NCBI GenBank assembly: GCA_027489035.1
Contig: JAIYAN010000012.1
Coordinates: 310,001-374,000 of the forward strand
Direction: 5' to 3'
Length of the DNA: 64,000 bases
Origin: Chitinophagaceae bacterium
GTDB taxonomy: Bacteria; Bacteroidota; Bacteroidia; Chitinophagales; Chitinophagaceae
The notes beneath the pieces are model-generated. The model was given only the letters and a program-made list of their open reading frames with translations. It had not been told where the DNA came from and ran no database searches. Position numbers and translations under genes: made by a program. Below, one piece after another: positions 16,961 through 25,753 of the stretch. Position 1 is the stretch's first letter, and every line of letters starts with the position of its first letter.

Positions 16961-17266
16961 TTAATAAATATTTCTTTCCAGAAAATGTGCAACTTCCATA
17001 ACTGCACTTTCGTTTTTATAAGTATTGTTTTTTACTTCTTGAGGAAAAATGCGCACACCTTCAAATATGTTGTAGTGCAATGTGAGGAACTGTTCTTTGT
17101 ATTTAAAATCCCAGTCCAATGTTTCAGCGTCATCGATTTGATTCAAAAAAATCACTTGCAAATCTTCTGAAAGCAAATGTGCAATAGCATAAAATTTAGA
17201 AATTCCGCAGTTGTCATCAATAACAGCTTCGGTTGCTCCGGATTTAGTTTTTAGTTGGTACGACAT
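16961..17266 (-). CDS. Conserved-looking hypothetical protein, 101 aa
   Basis: No family recognised. The protein is acidic and soluble, without signal peptide or membrane segment, and includes FYAIAHLLSEDLQVIFLNQI, DAETLDWDFKYKEQFLTLHY and a C-terminal EVAHFLERNIY helix. A length of 101 residues with alternating strand and helix character suggests a small alpha+beta domain. It converges on rsgA with zero spacing and precedes a small lipoprotein gene on its downstream side. Absence of low complexity and a clean stop make it likely to be a real gene. Confidence 0.65.
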   Translation of the reverse strand: MSYQLKTKSGATEAVIDDNCGISKFYAIAHLLSEDLQVIFLNQIDDAETLDWDFKYKEQFLTLHYNIFEGVRIFPQEVKNNTYKNESAVMEVAHFLERNIY

Positions 17267-17307
17267 AGATTTTGGTTTTTATATTGGTTAAAGAATCGAT
17301 TACATGA

Positions 17308-17496
17308 TTAATAAACTTTTCGTTTTCCTTTAAATTTTGATTTGTTCGATGCTCTAATGGCTTTAGGGTCTCCAGACGCTAATCTTTCTGCTCCTATAGC
17401 TGCACCACTAGTTGGGCAACCCGTTTTACGAGATCTCAACATCGAACAACTGCTTAATAAACCAATAACGCATAAAGTGATTAAAATATTTTTCAT
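17308..17496 (-). CDS. Small basic lipoprotein, 62 aa
   Basis: MKNILITLCVIGLLSSCSML is a clear lipoprotein signal with Cys17. The mature part is only about 45 residues and strongly basic (CPTSGAAIGAERLASGDPKA, then a Lys/Arg-rich end KFKGKRKVY). Two extra Cys are not present beyond one at about 27. I know no function. Together with the 36-residue lipoprotein at 23735-23845, which also ends in a basic tail, it may represent a class of very small cell-envelope lipoproteins. Other gene functions are not implied by the neighbours. Confidence 0.7.
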   Translation of the reverse strand: MKNILITLCVIGLLSSCSMLRSRKTGCPTSGAAIGAERLASGDPKAIRASNKSKFKGKRKVY

Positions 17497-17541
17497 TCTT
17501 TAATATTTTTTTGAAGGTGATTATTTTTTATTAAATACTAT

Positions 17542-17642
17542 GTTAAAAGTCAAAAATTAAAAGTTAAAACAGAGAATTCAAAATTCAAAAGTGAAAAGTC
17601 AAAATTATCTAAATACATTTTTTAATTTTTACTTTTCAATAT
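17542..17642. repeat. Heptamer-period hairpin element, copy 3
   Basis: From 17543 nine perfect-phase 7-nt units follow: TTAAAAG, TCAAAAA, TTAAAAG, TTAAAAC, AGAGAAT, TCAAAAT, TCAAAAG, TGAAAAG, TCAAAAT (to 17605). A complementary arm (TTTTAATTTTTACTTTTC, about 17620-17637) overlaps the last codons of the carbonic anhydrase gene (stop at 17629). Confidence 0.8.
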
Positions 17643-18153
17643 TCCTGAACCATTCACTGTACATCACATAATTGTCTGCAATGCGATTTATCTCCCCATT
17701 TATTAAACCTTCGCTGATATTTTTTACTTTTTTTGCTGGAACGCCTGCATAAATACTACCTGGCTCAACAATGGTGTTTTCCAATACCACAGCACCTGCT
17801 GCAATGATGCTGTTGCTACCTATTTGTGCATTGTCCATAATAATAGCCCCCATTCCCACCAACACATTTTCATTGATTACACACCCGTGTACAATAGCAT
17901 TATGGCCAATGCTTACATTATTTCCAACAATAGTACCACATTTTTGATAGGTGCAATGAATAATTGCCCCATCTTGAACATTAACTTTATTGCCTAAGGT
18001 GATTTTATTTACATCACCTCTAATTACTGCATTAAACCAAACACTGCAATCGTTTCCCATTGTTACTTCGCCAACGATTGTTGCATTTGGCGCTATAAAA
18101 CAGTTTTCACCCATTTTAGGATGTTTATCATTTACCGGAAAAATATAAGCCAT
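17629..18153 (-). CDS. Gamma-class carbonic anhydrase family protein
   Basis: The frame is open up to 18183, but the ATG at 18153 (MAYIFPVNDKHPKMGENCFI) fits the family start better; this gives 174 residues. The protein is a left-handed beta-helix of hexapeptide repeats (VGEVTMGNDCSVWFNAVIRG, then KVNVQDGAIIHC) with the three zinc-ligand His in IIHC, SIGHN and AIVHG. It is probably a trimer binding zinc between subunits. Homologues (YrdA/PaaY type) are often of uncertain activity: carbonic anhydrase or a thioesterase-like role. It stands alone, with a repeat element running into its 3' end. Confidence 0.9.
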   Translation of the reverse strand: MAYIFPVNDKHPKMGENCFIAPNATIVGEVTMGNDCSVWFNAVIRGDVNKITLGNKVNVQDGAIIHCTYQKCGTIVGNNVSIGHNAIVHGCVINENVLVGMGAIIMDNAQIGSNSIIAAGAVVLENTIVEPGSIYAGVPAKKVKNISEGLINGEINRIADNYVMYSEWFRNIEK

Positions 18154-18286
18154 ATAGTGTGATTGTTGTTTTAGTATTTTCATTTAAATAATACCAAAAT
18201 CAATTGAAAATATTTTTTCTCGATAAAGGTATAACTTGCGTAAAATTACATAAACCGATTTTGTTTTTTAATCATTATTATTTTAT

Positions 18287-19468
18287 ATGAATGCTAGGCA
18301 ACTTTTTCTTCAACATGTAGGACAAACTTCCGAAGCACCACTTTGTTTGAACATTGTAAAAGCATCAGGTAGTAAAATGTGGGATGCAGATGGAAAGGAA
18401 TTTATAGATTTGATAGCTGGCATAAGCGTTTGCAATATCGGACATTGTAATTCTAAGGTAGTTGATGCCATTAAAAAACAAGCAGAGGCGTATTTGCATA
18501 TTATGGTATATGGTGAGTTTGTAGAAAACCCTCAAGTAGATTATGCAACGAAATTATCATCTTATTTACCAGAAAATTTAAATGCTGTTTTTTTTACAGC
18601 GAGTGGGAGTGAGGCAACAGAAGGGGCAATGAAATTAGCGAAGCGTTACACAGGCCGTACAAAAATTGTTTCATTTAAAAATTCATATCATGGAAGTACG
18701 CAAGGTGCGTTAAGCGTAATGGGCAGTGAATATTGGCAACAAGCATTTCGACCGTTGTTGCCAGGAATTACACAATTAAATTATAATGATATTGAAGCGT
18801 TGAGCCAAATTACAGAAGAAACAGCATGTGTAATTGCAGAAACGATTCAAGCGGAAGCAGGGGTTAATTTGCCGCAGCAAGATTGGATAACGGCATTGCG
18901 TAAACGATGTACAGAAACTGGCGCTTTGCTTATTCTGGATGAGATACAGTGTGGCTTTGGTAGAAATGGAACATTATGGGCATTTGAACAATTTGATGTT
19001 GTGCCAGATATCTTATTACTAGGAAAAGCTTTGGGCGGCGGAATGCCATTGGGCGCATTTGTGTCGGATAAAAAAATAATGGATTCATTTACATTCAATC
19101 CGGTACTTGGACATATCAATACATTTGGTGGTCATCCAGTTTCCTGTGCAGCAGGTCTAGCGGCTTTTGAAGTATTGATGGAAGATAAAATTCTTGATCA
19201 AATAAGTTCAAAAGAACAACTCTTTTTATCTTTATTAAAGCATGAAAAAATAAATAAAATATCAAGCAGAGGTTTGATGATAGCAGTTCATTTTGATTCA
19301 TTTGAAACCAATAAAAAAGTTATTGATGCGTTGATTGAAAAAGGTGTTTTTACAGATTGGTTCTTATTTGCATCTCATGCTTTAAGAATAGCACCACCAT
19401 TAAATATTTCAGATGCTGAAATTGAAAAAGCCTGTGGAATTATTTTAGAGGTGTTGAATATTCTTTAA
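18287..19468 (+). CDS. Class III PLP-dependent aminotransferase (acetylornithine/ornithine type)
   Basis: 393 residues. Fold-type I signatures: DLIAGISVCNIGHCN, VFFTASGSEATEGAMKLAKR, FKNSYHGSTQGALSVMGS, LLILDEIQCGFGRNGTLWAF and the PLP-lysine motif LLLGKALGGGMPLGAF. This group transfers amino groups between omega-amino acids and 2-oxo acids. Bacteroidota often annotate it as an aspartate aminotransferase family protein of unknown substrate. No arginine-biosynthesis gene lies nearby, so a role in arginine synthesis is not supported by context. A heptamer hairpin begins right at the stop codon. Confidence 0.9.
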   Translation: MNARQLFLQHVGQTSEAPLCLNIVKASGSKMWDADGKEFIDLIAGISVCNIGHCNSKVVDAIKKQAEAYLHIMVYGEFVENPQVDYATKLSSYLPENLNAVFFTASGSEATEGAMKLAKRYTGRTKIVSFKNSYHGSTQGALSVMGSEYWQQAFRPLLPGITQLNYNDIEALSQITEETACVIAETIQAEAGVNLPQQDWITALRKRCTETGALLILDEIQCGFGRNGTLWAFEQFDVVPDILLLGKALGGGMPLGAFVSDKKIMDSFTFNPVLGHINTFGGHPVSCAAGLAAFEVLMEDKILDQISSKEQLFLSLLKHEKINKISSRGLMIAVHFDSFETNKKVIDALIEKGVFTDWFLFASHALRIAPPLNISDAEIEKACGIILEVLNIL

Positions 19469-19560
19469 TTAAAAAGTAAAAATAGAGCCTGCATTTTGGA
19501 TAAAAGTTTAAAATCCGAGAACAAACAATTTTTACTTTTTACTTTTAAATTTTTACTTTA
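19466..19560. repeat. Heptamer-period hairpin element, copy 4
   Basis: Left arm 19466-19483 (TAATTAAAAAGTAAAAAT), which overlaps the aminotransferase stop, and right arm 19527-19560 made of TTTTTAC, TTTTTAC, TTTTAAA, TTTTTAC are complementary. It is the same family as 10160, 11171 and 17542. Confidence 0.75.
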
Positions 19561-19590
19561 TTAAAGACAACAAATTTTATTAAACCATTT

Positions 19591-22500
19591 TTAAAAATCC
19601 AATCCCAAAGAAACATACATTACTGGCTTCCCTCCAAAGAAAGTATTCATTGGCCAACCGATATCGTATTTTATAAAATACCCAAATAGTGTACTTCTTG
19701 CACCAAAACCATATCCACCCACAAACGGACCTACACCGCCAGTTTTTAATTTTACAGTTACTTGGCCAGGATTACCATTTGGAAGTTGGTTATAAATCGT
19801 TTCTGGTCGTTTTATTTTTTTTACTGAACCATTCCAAGCAGAGCCTAAATCAATGAACTGTGTAATTTGAAAATCCCTTAAAAAAGCATTGTTAGATATT
19901 TTATCAAAAAGCGTTGACATTACAGGCAATCTGAATTCACTGTTTAGAACAATAGCATTATTTCCATTAGCTACATTTTGAATGTATCCCCTCATATTCA
20001 GCGCCAAGCTTTGAAATGCATAAGTATCATCTTGTGCAGGCGCATTTGAACTATTAAAATATCGTTCTCTTGTTGTGCCTGGTTTTACATTGTTGCCAAA
20101 CATCAACCAGCCATCTACACCACCCAAATAATAAATGATTTTTTGATTGCCCCAACTGAAATCACCAGCAGCACGTCCAGCCCAAATAAAATTTTTATAA
20201 ATTGGATAATAATATCTCGCATCAAATCCGAAATTAAACATCGTAGCGCCAACACCTTCTACCAAGCCCTTTACCTGACGATTCCAATCGATAAATGCTT
20301 TATATCGAAGGCCGTTCCAAATGTTATTCATCTTGTTCAAACTGTTGTCGTGAACATACTCTAAATGTGTATTTGAATAAATTTTTGATTGATTATCAAA
20401 TGAAGCACTTAATTGATCAACGTTTGATAATGCTATTAAATCGGAGCGTACACCTGATGATAAACGTATGCTTTTGGTTTCATCAAATGGAAAACTCACA
20501 TTAGCCATGTAAAAATTCGTTACCATTTTTCCTGGATATATGTCTCCTGGTCTATTTGCAAAACTTACATCTGTTCCCAAAACATTTCTGTAATACGATA
20601 TGCCCCAATCAATTCTTCTTCTTAGATTTTGATAACTTACGAACCATTCATTATCTTTTAGATTGGTGCCTATTTTAAATCCGCCCAATACTTTTTTATC
20701 CTCCATTAAATCAGAAGTACCTAAAGTAATTAAACCATTCAATGGCGTATTGCTGCTCAACATAATTGGACCTGATCCATTACCATAAGGTTGGTATTTA
20801 TTAAATAACACCGTTGTGCTAAAACTAGCCGAACCAAAATCTGCAGAGAATTTAATTGGATTGTAGGCATATAATTTTGCACGATTTAGTACGTTGTTTT
20901 CGTCTGTTATTAATACCGATGATATTGTTGTGCCAATAGCGGTGCTGTCTGTTTTTTCTTTTTCAAATTCATTTTGAAATTCAGATTCGGGTTTTAACTT
21001 AACCTCATAACCCACAACATTTTTTGCACTGGCAACTTTAGTTTTTTTGCTTTCACGCATCAATTTTTTTCCAAATTCTGTAGGTTGTGCCGTTACATTT
21101 CTTTTGGAAAGTGCATTCGCATCTAGTTTTAATTTGTAAAGGTTTTTTTCATTCCCCGAACGGGTTACTTCACTTAATATTCTGTCATCTCCCGCTGATT
21201 TGGTTTCAGCCAAACTGCTTTCATAATTCGTTAAAGGAAATGTGTATGTCGAATCTGAGGTCATTGAAACAATGGCTAATGAATCGATTTCGATTTTTTG
21301 TTGAGCCTGTAATGCACTGTCTATCTCTATTTTAGTTGGATTGCGCAAGATGTTATCACCGATTAAAATCAATGTATCTGACCCCATATTTTTTGTTGTA
21401 AAAAAACCGGCGTATCTATTTGCAATGCCATTTTCATCACTTACAAACGTGAAATGGTTTACATTATATTGCGCTGGATATCTTGCATTTCCATATTTTA
21501 AATCGGTTAGTTTGGTGATTTGATTCAACTCTGGTTTGTCGCCAAAATTTGTTACCATGTATATGTTGTACCTATTGTCGCTTGGCAATACAGTATCGCC
21601 ATTTTCGGCAGTTGCTGATGGTCGATTGCTTGCAAATACAATTCCAGTTTTATTTGGGAAACTTACAAATGTGGCATCTAAATCGTCATAAACATCATTG
21701 GTAATTTGAGTCAGTTTTTCTTTCTCTAAATCAAACGTAAATATATCGGTATGACCATTCTTCACTGCGGATAATAATAATGTTCTGCTATTGAGCATGT
21801 ATTTCATATCCTGAATTTGGTCCAGCTTATCTGTTAAATCAATTTCCCATTTTTTTTCTTTTGTTGTTGCGTCAAATAAAAGTAAAAGCAGTTTACCCCT
21901 TTCGGAATAGGCAATTGTAAATTTTGTTCCTTTTGGATCCCAAGCCATCATTGGATAATTGGGATTGATGTTTTTTTGTGTTGTTCTGATGCCAAATTTC
22001 AACAACGTGGTATTTTCATATTCATCGTTTAATAACACACGAACAATTCCTTTTTTAAATTGCGTTACTAAATATGAATTGTTCTTTTTTATTGGGTTTA
22101 CATTAAATCGATAATAATCTATTTGAGGTGTAATTTCAAATCCATCAACGTAACTGCCTTTGGGATAAGCTTTCCTTTTTCTAAGATCGTTTTCGTATTT
22201 TTCTTCTTCATAAATCATAAACTCTGCAAGCAAAGCTTTGAACGATTTTTTTGTGATTTGTAAACTTGCTTTATTGATGCTTTTATTAGTGCGGGCAACA
22301 TAAAGAAAAAAGGTTACGTTTTCTTTTTTGTATTTTTCTTCTATAAAATACCAAAAGGCATGACCCGCTAAAGATGGATTTGCGGCACTGAATTTTGAGA
22401 ATTTTTTGTAATCACCGCTTAGTATTTCTCCTTTCAATTCATCATCTAATGCTGTATTCCAATGTTCTGCTAAATAAGCAACATAGCCATCAGTAAGCCA

Positions 22501-23013
22501 TTTGGGTAAATCTAAAAAAGTTTGGTTGCTAGCTACTTCACTTAAATTATCACCAAAAAGCATGTTTTTTGTAATTACATCTGCAATACCTTCTCTGATT
22601 TTAATTTTTAATTTTTCATGATTGCCATCGAAGTAGACCAACATTTTATTATTGACCAATTGTGTTGAACTGCCACTGTTTAAAATATCTGTATTTAATC
22701 CCACATTGGATTGCTGAAAATCATTGTAGTTGTTGTAAACTAAAATGTTTGCCCTTCTTTGTAAACTATATTCTGCGGCTTGTTCAATATCTGATAATTC
22801 TTTCTCTGCTACTTGCAATGCATATTTGGCCAACTCTTGTCCATTTGAATAAAAATATACATTGAAATTATCTGATTGATAATAATTCCATTTTAGCTTT
22901 TTAAACTGAACCCTATTTTTGCCAAATGTTACGGCGTTTACTTGAGCATTGATATTGTTGAAAAAACAACATAAAAAAAATGAAAACAAAAATAATCTAC
23001 TGAACTTTGGCAT
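19591..23013 (-). CDS. TolB-like beta-propeller protein with degenerate peptidase-MA-like domain and C-terminal outer-membrane barrel
   Basis: 1140 residues with a signal peptide (1 to about 23). The first 270 residues resemble the peptidase MA (gluzincin) fold: a helix with REGIADVI stands where HELTHVI would be expected and is followed by LPKWLTDGYVAYLAEHW in place of the usual PxWLxEGxAxY. The zinc ligands are lost, so proteolysis is unlikely. Residues about 330-560 are PD40/TolB-like propeller repeats (MMAWDPKGTKFTIAYSERGK, IVFASNRPSA). From about 700 onward the sequence reads as an outer-membrane barrel ending in YVSLGLDF. The role is unknown; it is presumably surface or outer-membrane associated. 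It diverges from an MBL hydrolase gene. Confidence 0.8.
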   Translation of the reverse strand: MPKFSRLFLFSFFLCCFFNNINAQVNAVTFGKNRVQFKKLKWNYYQSDNFNVYFYSNGQELAKYALQVAEKELSDIEQAAEYSLQRRANILVYNNYNDFQQSNVGLNTDILNSGSSTQLVNNKMLVYFDGNHEKLKIKIREGIADVITKNMLFGDNLSEVASNQTFLDLPKWLTDGYVAYLAEHWNTALDDELKGEILSGDYKKFSKFSAANPSLAGHAFWYFIEEKYKKENVTFFLYVARTNKSINKASLQITKKSFKALLAEFMIYEEEKYENDLRKRKAYPKGSYVDGFEITPQIDYYRFNVNPIKKNNSYLVTQFKKGIVRVLLNDEYENTTLLKFGIRTTQKNINPNYPMMAWDPKGTKFTIAYSERGKLLLLLFDATTKEKKWEIDLTDKLDQIQDMKYMLNSRTLLLSAVKNGHTDIFTFDLEKEKLTQITNDVYDDLDATFVSFPNKTGIVFASNRPSATAENGDTVLPSDNRYNIYMVTNFGDKPELNQITKLTDLKYGNARYPAQYNVNHFTFVSDENGIANRYAGFFTTKNMGSDTLILIGDNILRNPTKIEIDSALQAQQKIEIDSLAIVSMTSDSTYTFPLTNYESSLAETKSAGDDRILSEVTRSGNEKNLYKLKLDANALSKRNVTAQPTEFGKKLMRESKKTKVASAKNVVGYEVKLKPESEFQNEFEKEKTDSTAIGTTISSVLITDENNVLNRAKLYAYNPIKFSADFGSASFSTTVLFNKYQPYGNGSGPIMLSSNTPLNGLITLGTSDLMEDKKVLGGFKIGTNLKDNEWFVSYQNLRRRIDWGISYYRNVLGTDVSFANRPGDIYPGKMVTNFYMANVSFPFDETKSIRLSSGVRSDLIALSNVDQLSASFDNQSKIYSNTHLEYVHDNSLNKMNNIWNGLRYKAFIDWNRQVKGLVEGVGATMFNFGFDARYYYPIYKNFIWAGRAAGDFSWGNQKIIYYLGGVDGWLMFGNNVKPGTTRERYFNSSNAPAQDDTYAFQSLALNMRGYIQNVANGNNAIVLNSEFRLPVMSTLFDKISNNAFLRDFQITQFIDLGSAWNGSVKKIKRPETIYNQLPNGNPGQVTVKLKTGGVGPFVGGYGFGARSTLFGYFIKYDIGWPMNTFFGGKPVMYVSLGLDF

Positions 23014-23081
23014 AATTGGTTTCGTTATAATAAATACTAAATTAGTTGATTAAGATTAATCCTTAAAACAAAATTCATCAA

Positions 23082-23720
23082 ATGCTTACCATCAAATGTT
23101 TTCAATTTAGCCCAATCCAAGAAAATACGTATTTACTTTACAATGAGCTAAACAATTGTATCATCATTGATCCAGGCTGTTATTTTGAGGAAGAACGCGA
23201 AATATTGGCTCAATTTATTTTATCCAATCAATTAAAACCACAAATATTACTCAATACCCATTGTCATTTAGATCATGTTTTTGGAAATAAATTTGTTGCA
23301 GAGAAATACCAATTGATTCCTCAAATTCATCCCAACGAAAAACAGGTGTTGGATTATGCACCTACAAGCGGATTGATATATAACATGCCATTTGATAATT
23401 ACGTTGGTCCATTGAAATATATTGAAGCCGGTGAAAAAATCAAGTTAGATAATGATGAGTTAGTTTCCATTTTTACACCTGGTCACAGTCCTGGCAGTTT
23501 GAGTTTTTATTGTAAAACGCAAAATTTTGTAATAGGTGGAGATGTGTTATTTCATAGAAGCATTGGTCGAACAGATCTTCCTGGAGGTAATTTTGATACA
23601 CTGATTTCGAGCATCAAAAATGAATTATTTGTATTACCAGATGAAACTATTGTGTATAGTGGTCACGGGGAAATAACAAATATTGGCGATGAAAAAAGAG
23701 ATAATCCGTTTTTGAAATAA
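23082..23720 (+). CDS. MBL-fold metallohydrolase (glyoxalase II-like)
   Basis: 212 residues. The zinc motif HCHLDH (in LNTHCHLDHVFGNKF, about 61-66), FTPGHSPGSLSFY, VIGGDVLF and VYSGHGEITNIGDE place it in the glyoxalase II/YcbL-like subgroup of metallo-beta-lactamase fold hydrolases. These hydrolyse thioesters such as S-lactoylglutathione or related small-thiol adducts. The protein lacks the C-terminal helical domain of true glyoxalase II, so the substrate is open. It is divergent from the large TolB-like gene (68-nt gap) and converges with a tiny lipoprotein gene. Confidence 0.9.
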   Translation: MLTIKCFQFSPIQENTYLLYNELNNCIIIDPGCYFEEEREILAQFILSNQLKPQILLNTHCHLDHVFGNKFVAEKYQLIPQIHPNEKQVLDYAPTSGLIYNMPFDNYVGPLKYIEAGEKIKLDNDELVSIFTPGHSPGSLSFYCKTQNFVIGGDVLFHRSIGRTDLPGGNFDTLISSIKNELFVLPDETIVYSGHGEITNIGDEKRDNPFLK

Positions 23721-23734
23721 TTATCACAGATATA

Positions 23735-23845
23735 TTAGCTTCTAAATTTATGTCTATGATTTGCAGATTTAGCTGGGTCAAATTTTGGGGTACAACTATA
23801 TCCACACAAGGAAATGATTATCAAAGCAAATATTATTCTTTTCAT
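23735..23845 (-). CDS. Tiny lipoprotein, 36 aa
   Basis: I translated this reading frame by hand from the minus strand. ATG at 23845 gives MKRIIFALIIISLCGYSC, a lipoprotein signal with Cys18, followed by 18 residues (TPKFDPAKSANHRHKFRS) and TAA at 23735-23737. The clean signal sequence, lipobox-like Gly-Tyr-Ser-Cys and exact start and stop make a real gene likely despite the length. The mature peptide is rich in Lys, Arg and His. It falls between an MBL hydrolase (convergent) and the mce gene upstream on the same strand. The function is unknown. Confidence 0.6.
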   Translation of the reverse strand: MKRIIFALIIISLCGYSCTPKFDPAKSANHRHKFRS

Positions 23846-23958
23846 TATTAAGCAAATTGATTAAAAATCATTTTTTACAGTAATTAAACAAACAAACGTA
23901 AAAAATATATTTTTATTATATCCAACTTTTGCGTTTTAGCGGTTATCCTTTTTATTTA

Positions 23959-24357
23959 TTAAATACTTTGACAAAGTTCAATTAGTACCCCATTTGTTCC
24001 TTTAGGGTGTAAAAAACAAACCAATTTATTGTCGGCCCCTTTTTTGGGAATTTCATTCAATAACTGAAAGCCTTCATTAGATAATCTTTTCATTTCGGCT
24101 AAAATATCAGCCACTTCAAAAGCGATATGGTGGATACCTTCTCCTTTTTTTTCTATGAATTTAGAAATTACGCCATCTGAAGTTGAACTTTCCAACAATT
24201 CAATTTTGGTGCTGCCTGTTTGAAAAAAAGCAGTTTTAACATTCTCAGAATCAACGGTTTCTGTTTTATAACAACTGGTATTGAGCAACATTTCAAAAAG
24301 AGGAATGGAAATGTCAAGGTTTTTTACGGCAATGCCGATATGTTCAACTTGTTGCAT
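23959..24357 (-). CDS. mce: Methylmalonyl-CoA epimerase
   Basis: 132 residues, one vicinal-oxygen-chelate domain pair. Metal ligand contexts visible: EHIGIAVKNLD at the start, GIHHIAFEVADI in the middle and GVLIELCQ at the end; the KIELLES segment supplies the base region. The enzyme converts the S and R forms of methylmalonyl-CoA in propionate/succinate interconversion. No mutase or propionyl-CoA carboxylase gene is in the window. It diverges from iscS across a 135-nt spacer. Confidence 0.92.
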   Translation of the reverse strand: MQQVEHIGIAVKNLDISIPLFEMLLNTSCYKTETVDSENVKTAFFQTGSTKIELLESSTSDGVISKFIEKKGEGIHHIAFEVADILAEMKRLSNEGFQLLNEIPKKGADNKLVCFLHPKGTNGVLIELCQSI

Positions 24358-24447
24358 ATTTAGTTTAAAAGTTTAATAGATGTTTACGAAATCCGTTATT
24401 TAATGAATTGAATTGAATTATCTCTAGCAAAATAAAACCTTTTATAC

Positions 24448-24455
24448 TAATTTCG
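24448..24455 (+). promoter_or_regulatory. Putative -7 box of iscS
   Basis: TAATTTCG, a one-base variant of TAnnTTTG, lies 37 nt upstream of the iscS ATG in the mce-iscS divergent spacer. The same TTCG variant precedes rplY and ruvA. Confidence 0.35.
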
Positions 24456-24492
24456 TGTTATTAATGAGTATTAAAAACTCACCTTATTTTAT

Positions 24493-25710
24493 ATGCTACA
24501 ATTACCAATTTACTTAGATAACAACGCTACCACACCAATGGATCCGCGTGTTTTAGAGACAATGACGCCTTATTTTTTGAATCATTTTGGAAATTCTGCC
24601 AGTAGAAACCATCCTTTTGGTTGGGCTGCAGAAGAAGCAGTTGATTATGCGCGTGAGCAAGTTGCCAAATTAATTGGTGCTGATCCAAAAGAAATTATTT
24701 TTACTTCAGGCGCTACAGAAGCCGATAACTTAGGCATCAAAGGTGTTTATGAAATGTATGCAAGCAAAGGAAATCACATCATCACCGCTACAACCGAACA
24801 TAAAGCGGTTATTGATACGTGCAAGCATATCGAAAAATTAGGAGGAGAGGTTACTTATTTACAAGTTCAACCTGATGGATTAATCAACCTCGAAGAATTA
24901 GAAGCTGCCATCAAACCAAATACTGTTTTAATTTCTATTATGTATGCCAATAATGAGATTGGAACCGTAATGCCAATGAAAGAAATTAGTGCAATTGCCC
25001 GCAAGCATGGTGTTTTGGTTTTTACAGATGGAACACAAGCTGTAGGTAAAATACCAGTTGACGTAAATAAAGATGGCATTGATTTAATGGCGTTTACCGC
25101 ACATAAAATGTATGGTCCAAAAGGCGTTGGCGCTTTATACGTTCGCAGAAAAAATCCAAGGGTAAAAGTTACCGCACAAATGGACGGCGGCGGTCATGAA
25201 AGAGGCATGAGAAGTGGTACTTTAAATGTTCCAGGTATTGTAGGTTTTGGAAAAGCTTGTGAGCTTTGTATGCTTGAAATGGAATCAGACGCAGCTAGAA
25301 CGAGTAAATTAAGGGATAAATTACAAGCAGCATTGTTGCAAATCGAAGAATCATATGTAAACGGAAGCATAGAACATCGTTTGCCACACGTTGCTAATAT
25401 TTCATTCAAACATGTAGAAGGAGAAGGGTTGTTAATGGGCTTTAATAAAAACATCGCGTTAAGTTCAGGTTCGGCTTGTACTTCAGCTTCTTTAGAACCT
25501 TCTTATGTATTGAAAGCACTTGGTTTAGGCGATGATTTAGCACATAGTTCATTACGTTTTGGTTTAAGCCGATTTACTACCGAAGAAGAAATCGATTATA
25601 CCATAAAATCAATTACGGATACCGTTTTGAAACTAAGAGAAATGAGTCCGCTATGGGAGATGTATAAAGAAGGAATTGACTTAGACAGCATTGAATGGGC
25701 TGCACATTAA
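24493..25710 (+). CDS. iscS: Cysteine desulfurase
   Basis: 405 residues, full-length IscS type. Markers: YLDNNATTPMDPRVLETM at the start, FTSGATEADNLGIKG, TTEHKAVIDTCKHIE, the PLP lysine in AFTAHKMYGPKGVGALYVRR, and the mobile catalytic Cys loop LSSGSACTSASLEPSYVLKA. It takes sulfur from L-cysteine as an enzyme persulfide and hands it to the scaffold IscU, encoded 43 nt downstream. It heads a three-gene Fe-S unit (iscS, iscU, iscA). No iscR regulator precedes it, so regulation must differ from the enterobacterial isc operon. Confidence 0.97.
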   Translation: MLQLPIYLDNNATTPMDPRVLETMTPYFLNHFGNSASRNHPFGWAAEEAVDYAREQVAKLIGADPKEIIFTSGATEADNLGIKGVYEMYASKGNHIITATTEHKAVIDTCKHIEKLGGEVTYLQVQPDGLINLEELEAAIKPNTVLISIMYANNEIGTVMPMKEISAIARKHGVLVFTDGTQAVGKIPVDVNKDGIDLMAFTAHKMYGPKGVGALYVRRKNPRVKVTAQMDGGGHERGMRSGTLNVPGIVGFGKACELCMLEMESDAARTSKLRDKLQAALLQIEESYVNGSIEHRLPHVANISFKHVEGEGLLMGFNKNIALSSGSACTSASLEPSYVLKALGLGDDLAHSSLRFGLSRFTTEEEIDYTIKSITDTVLKLREMSPLWEMYKEGIDLDSIEWAAH

Positions 25711-25753
25711 TAAGAAACAATCATTTAGAAATAACGTATAAAAAATTATAGAA

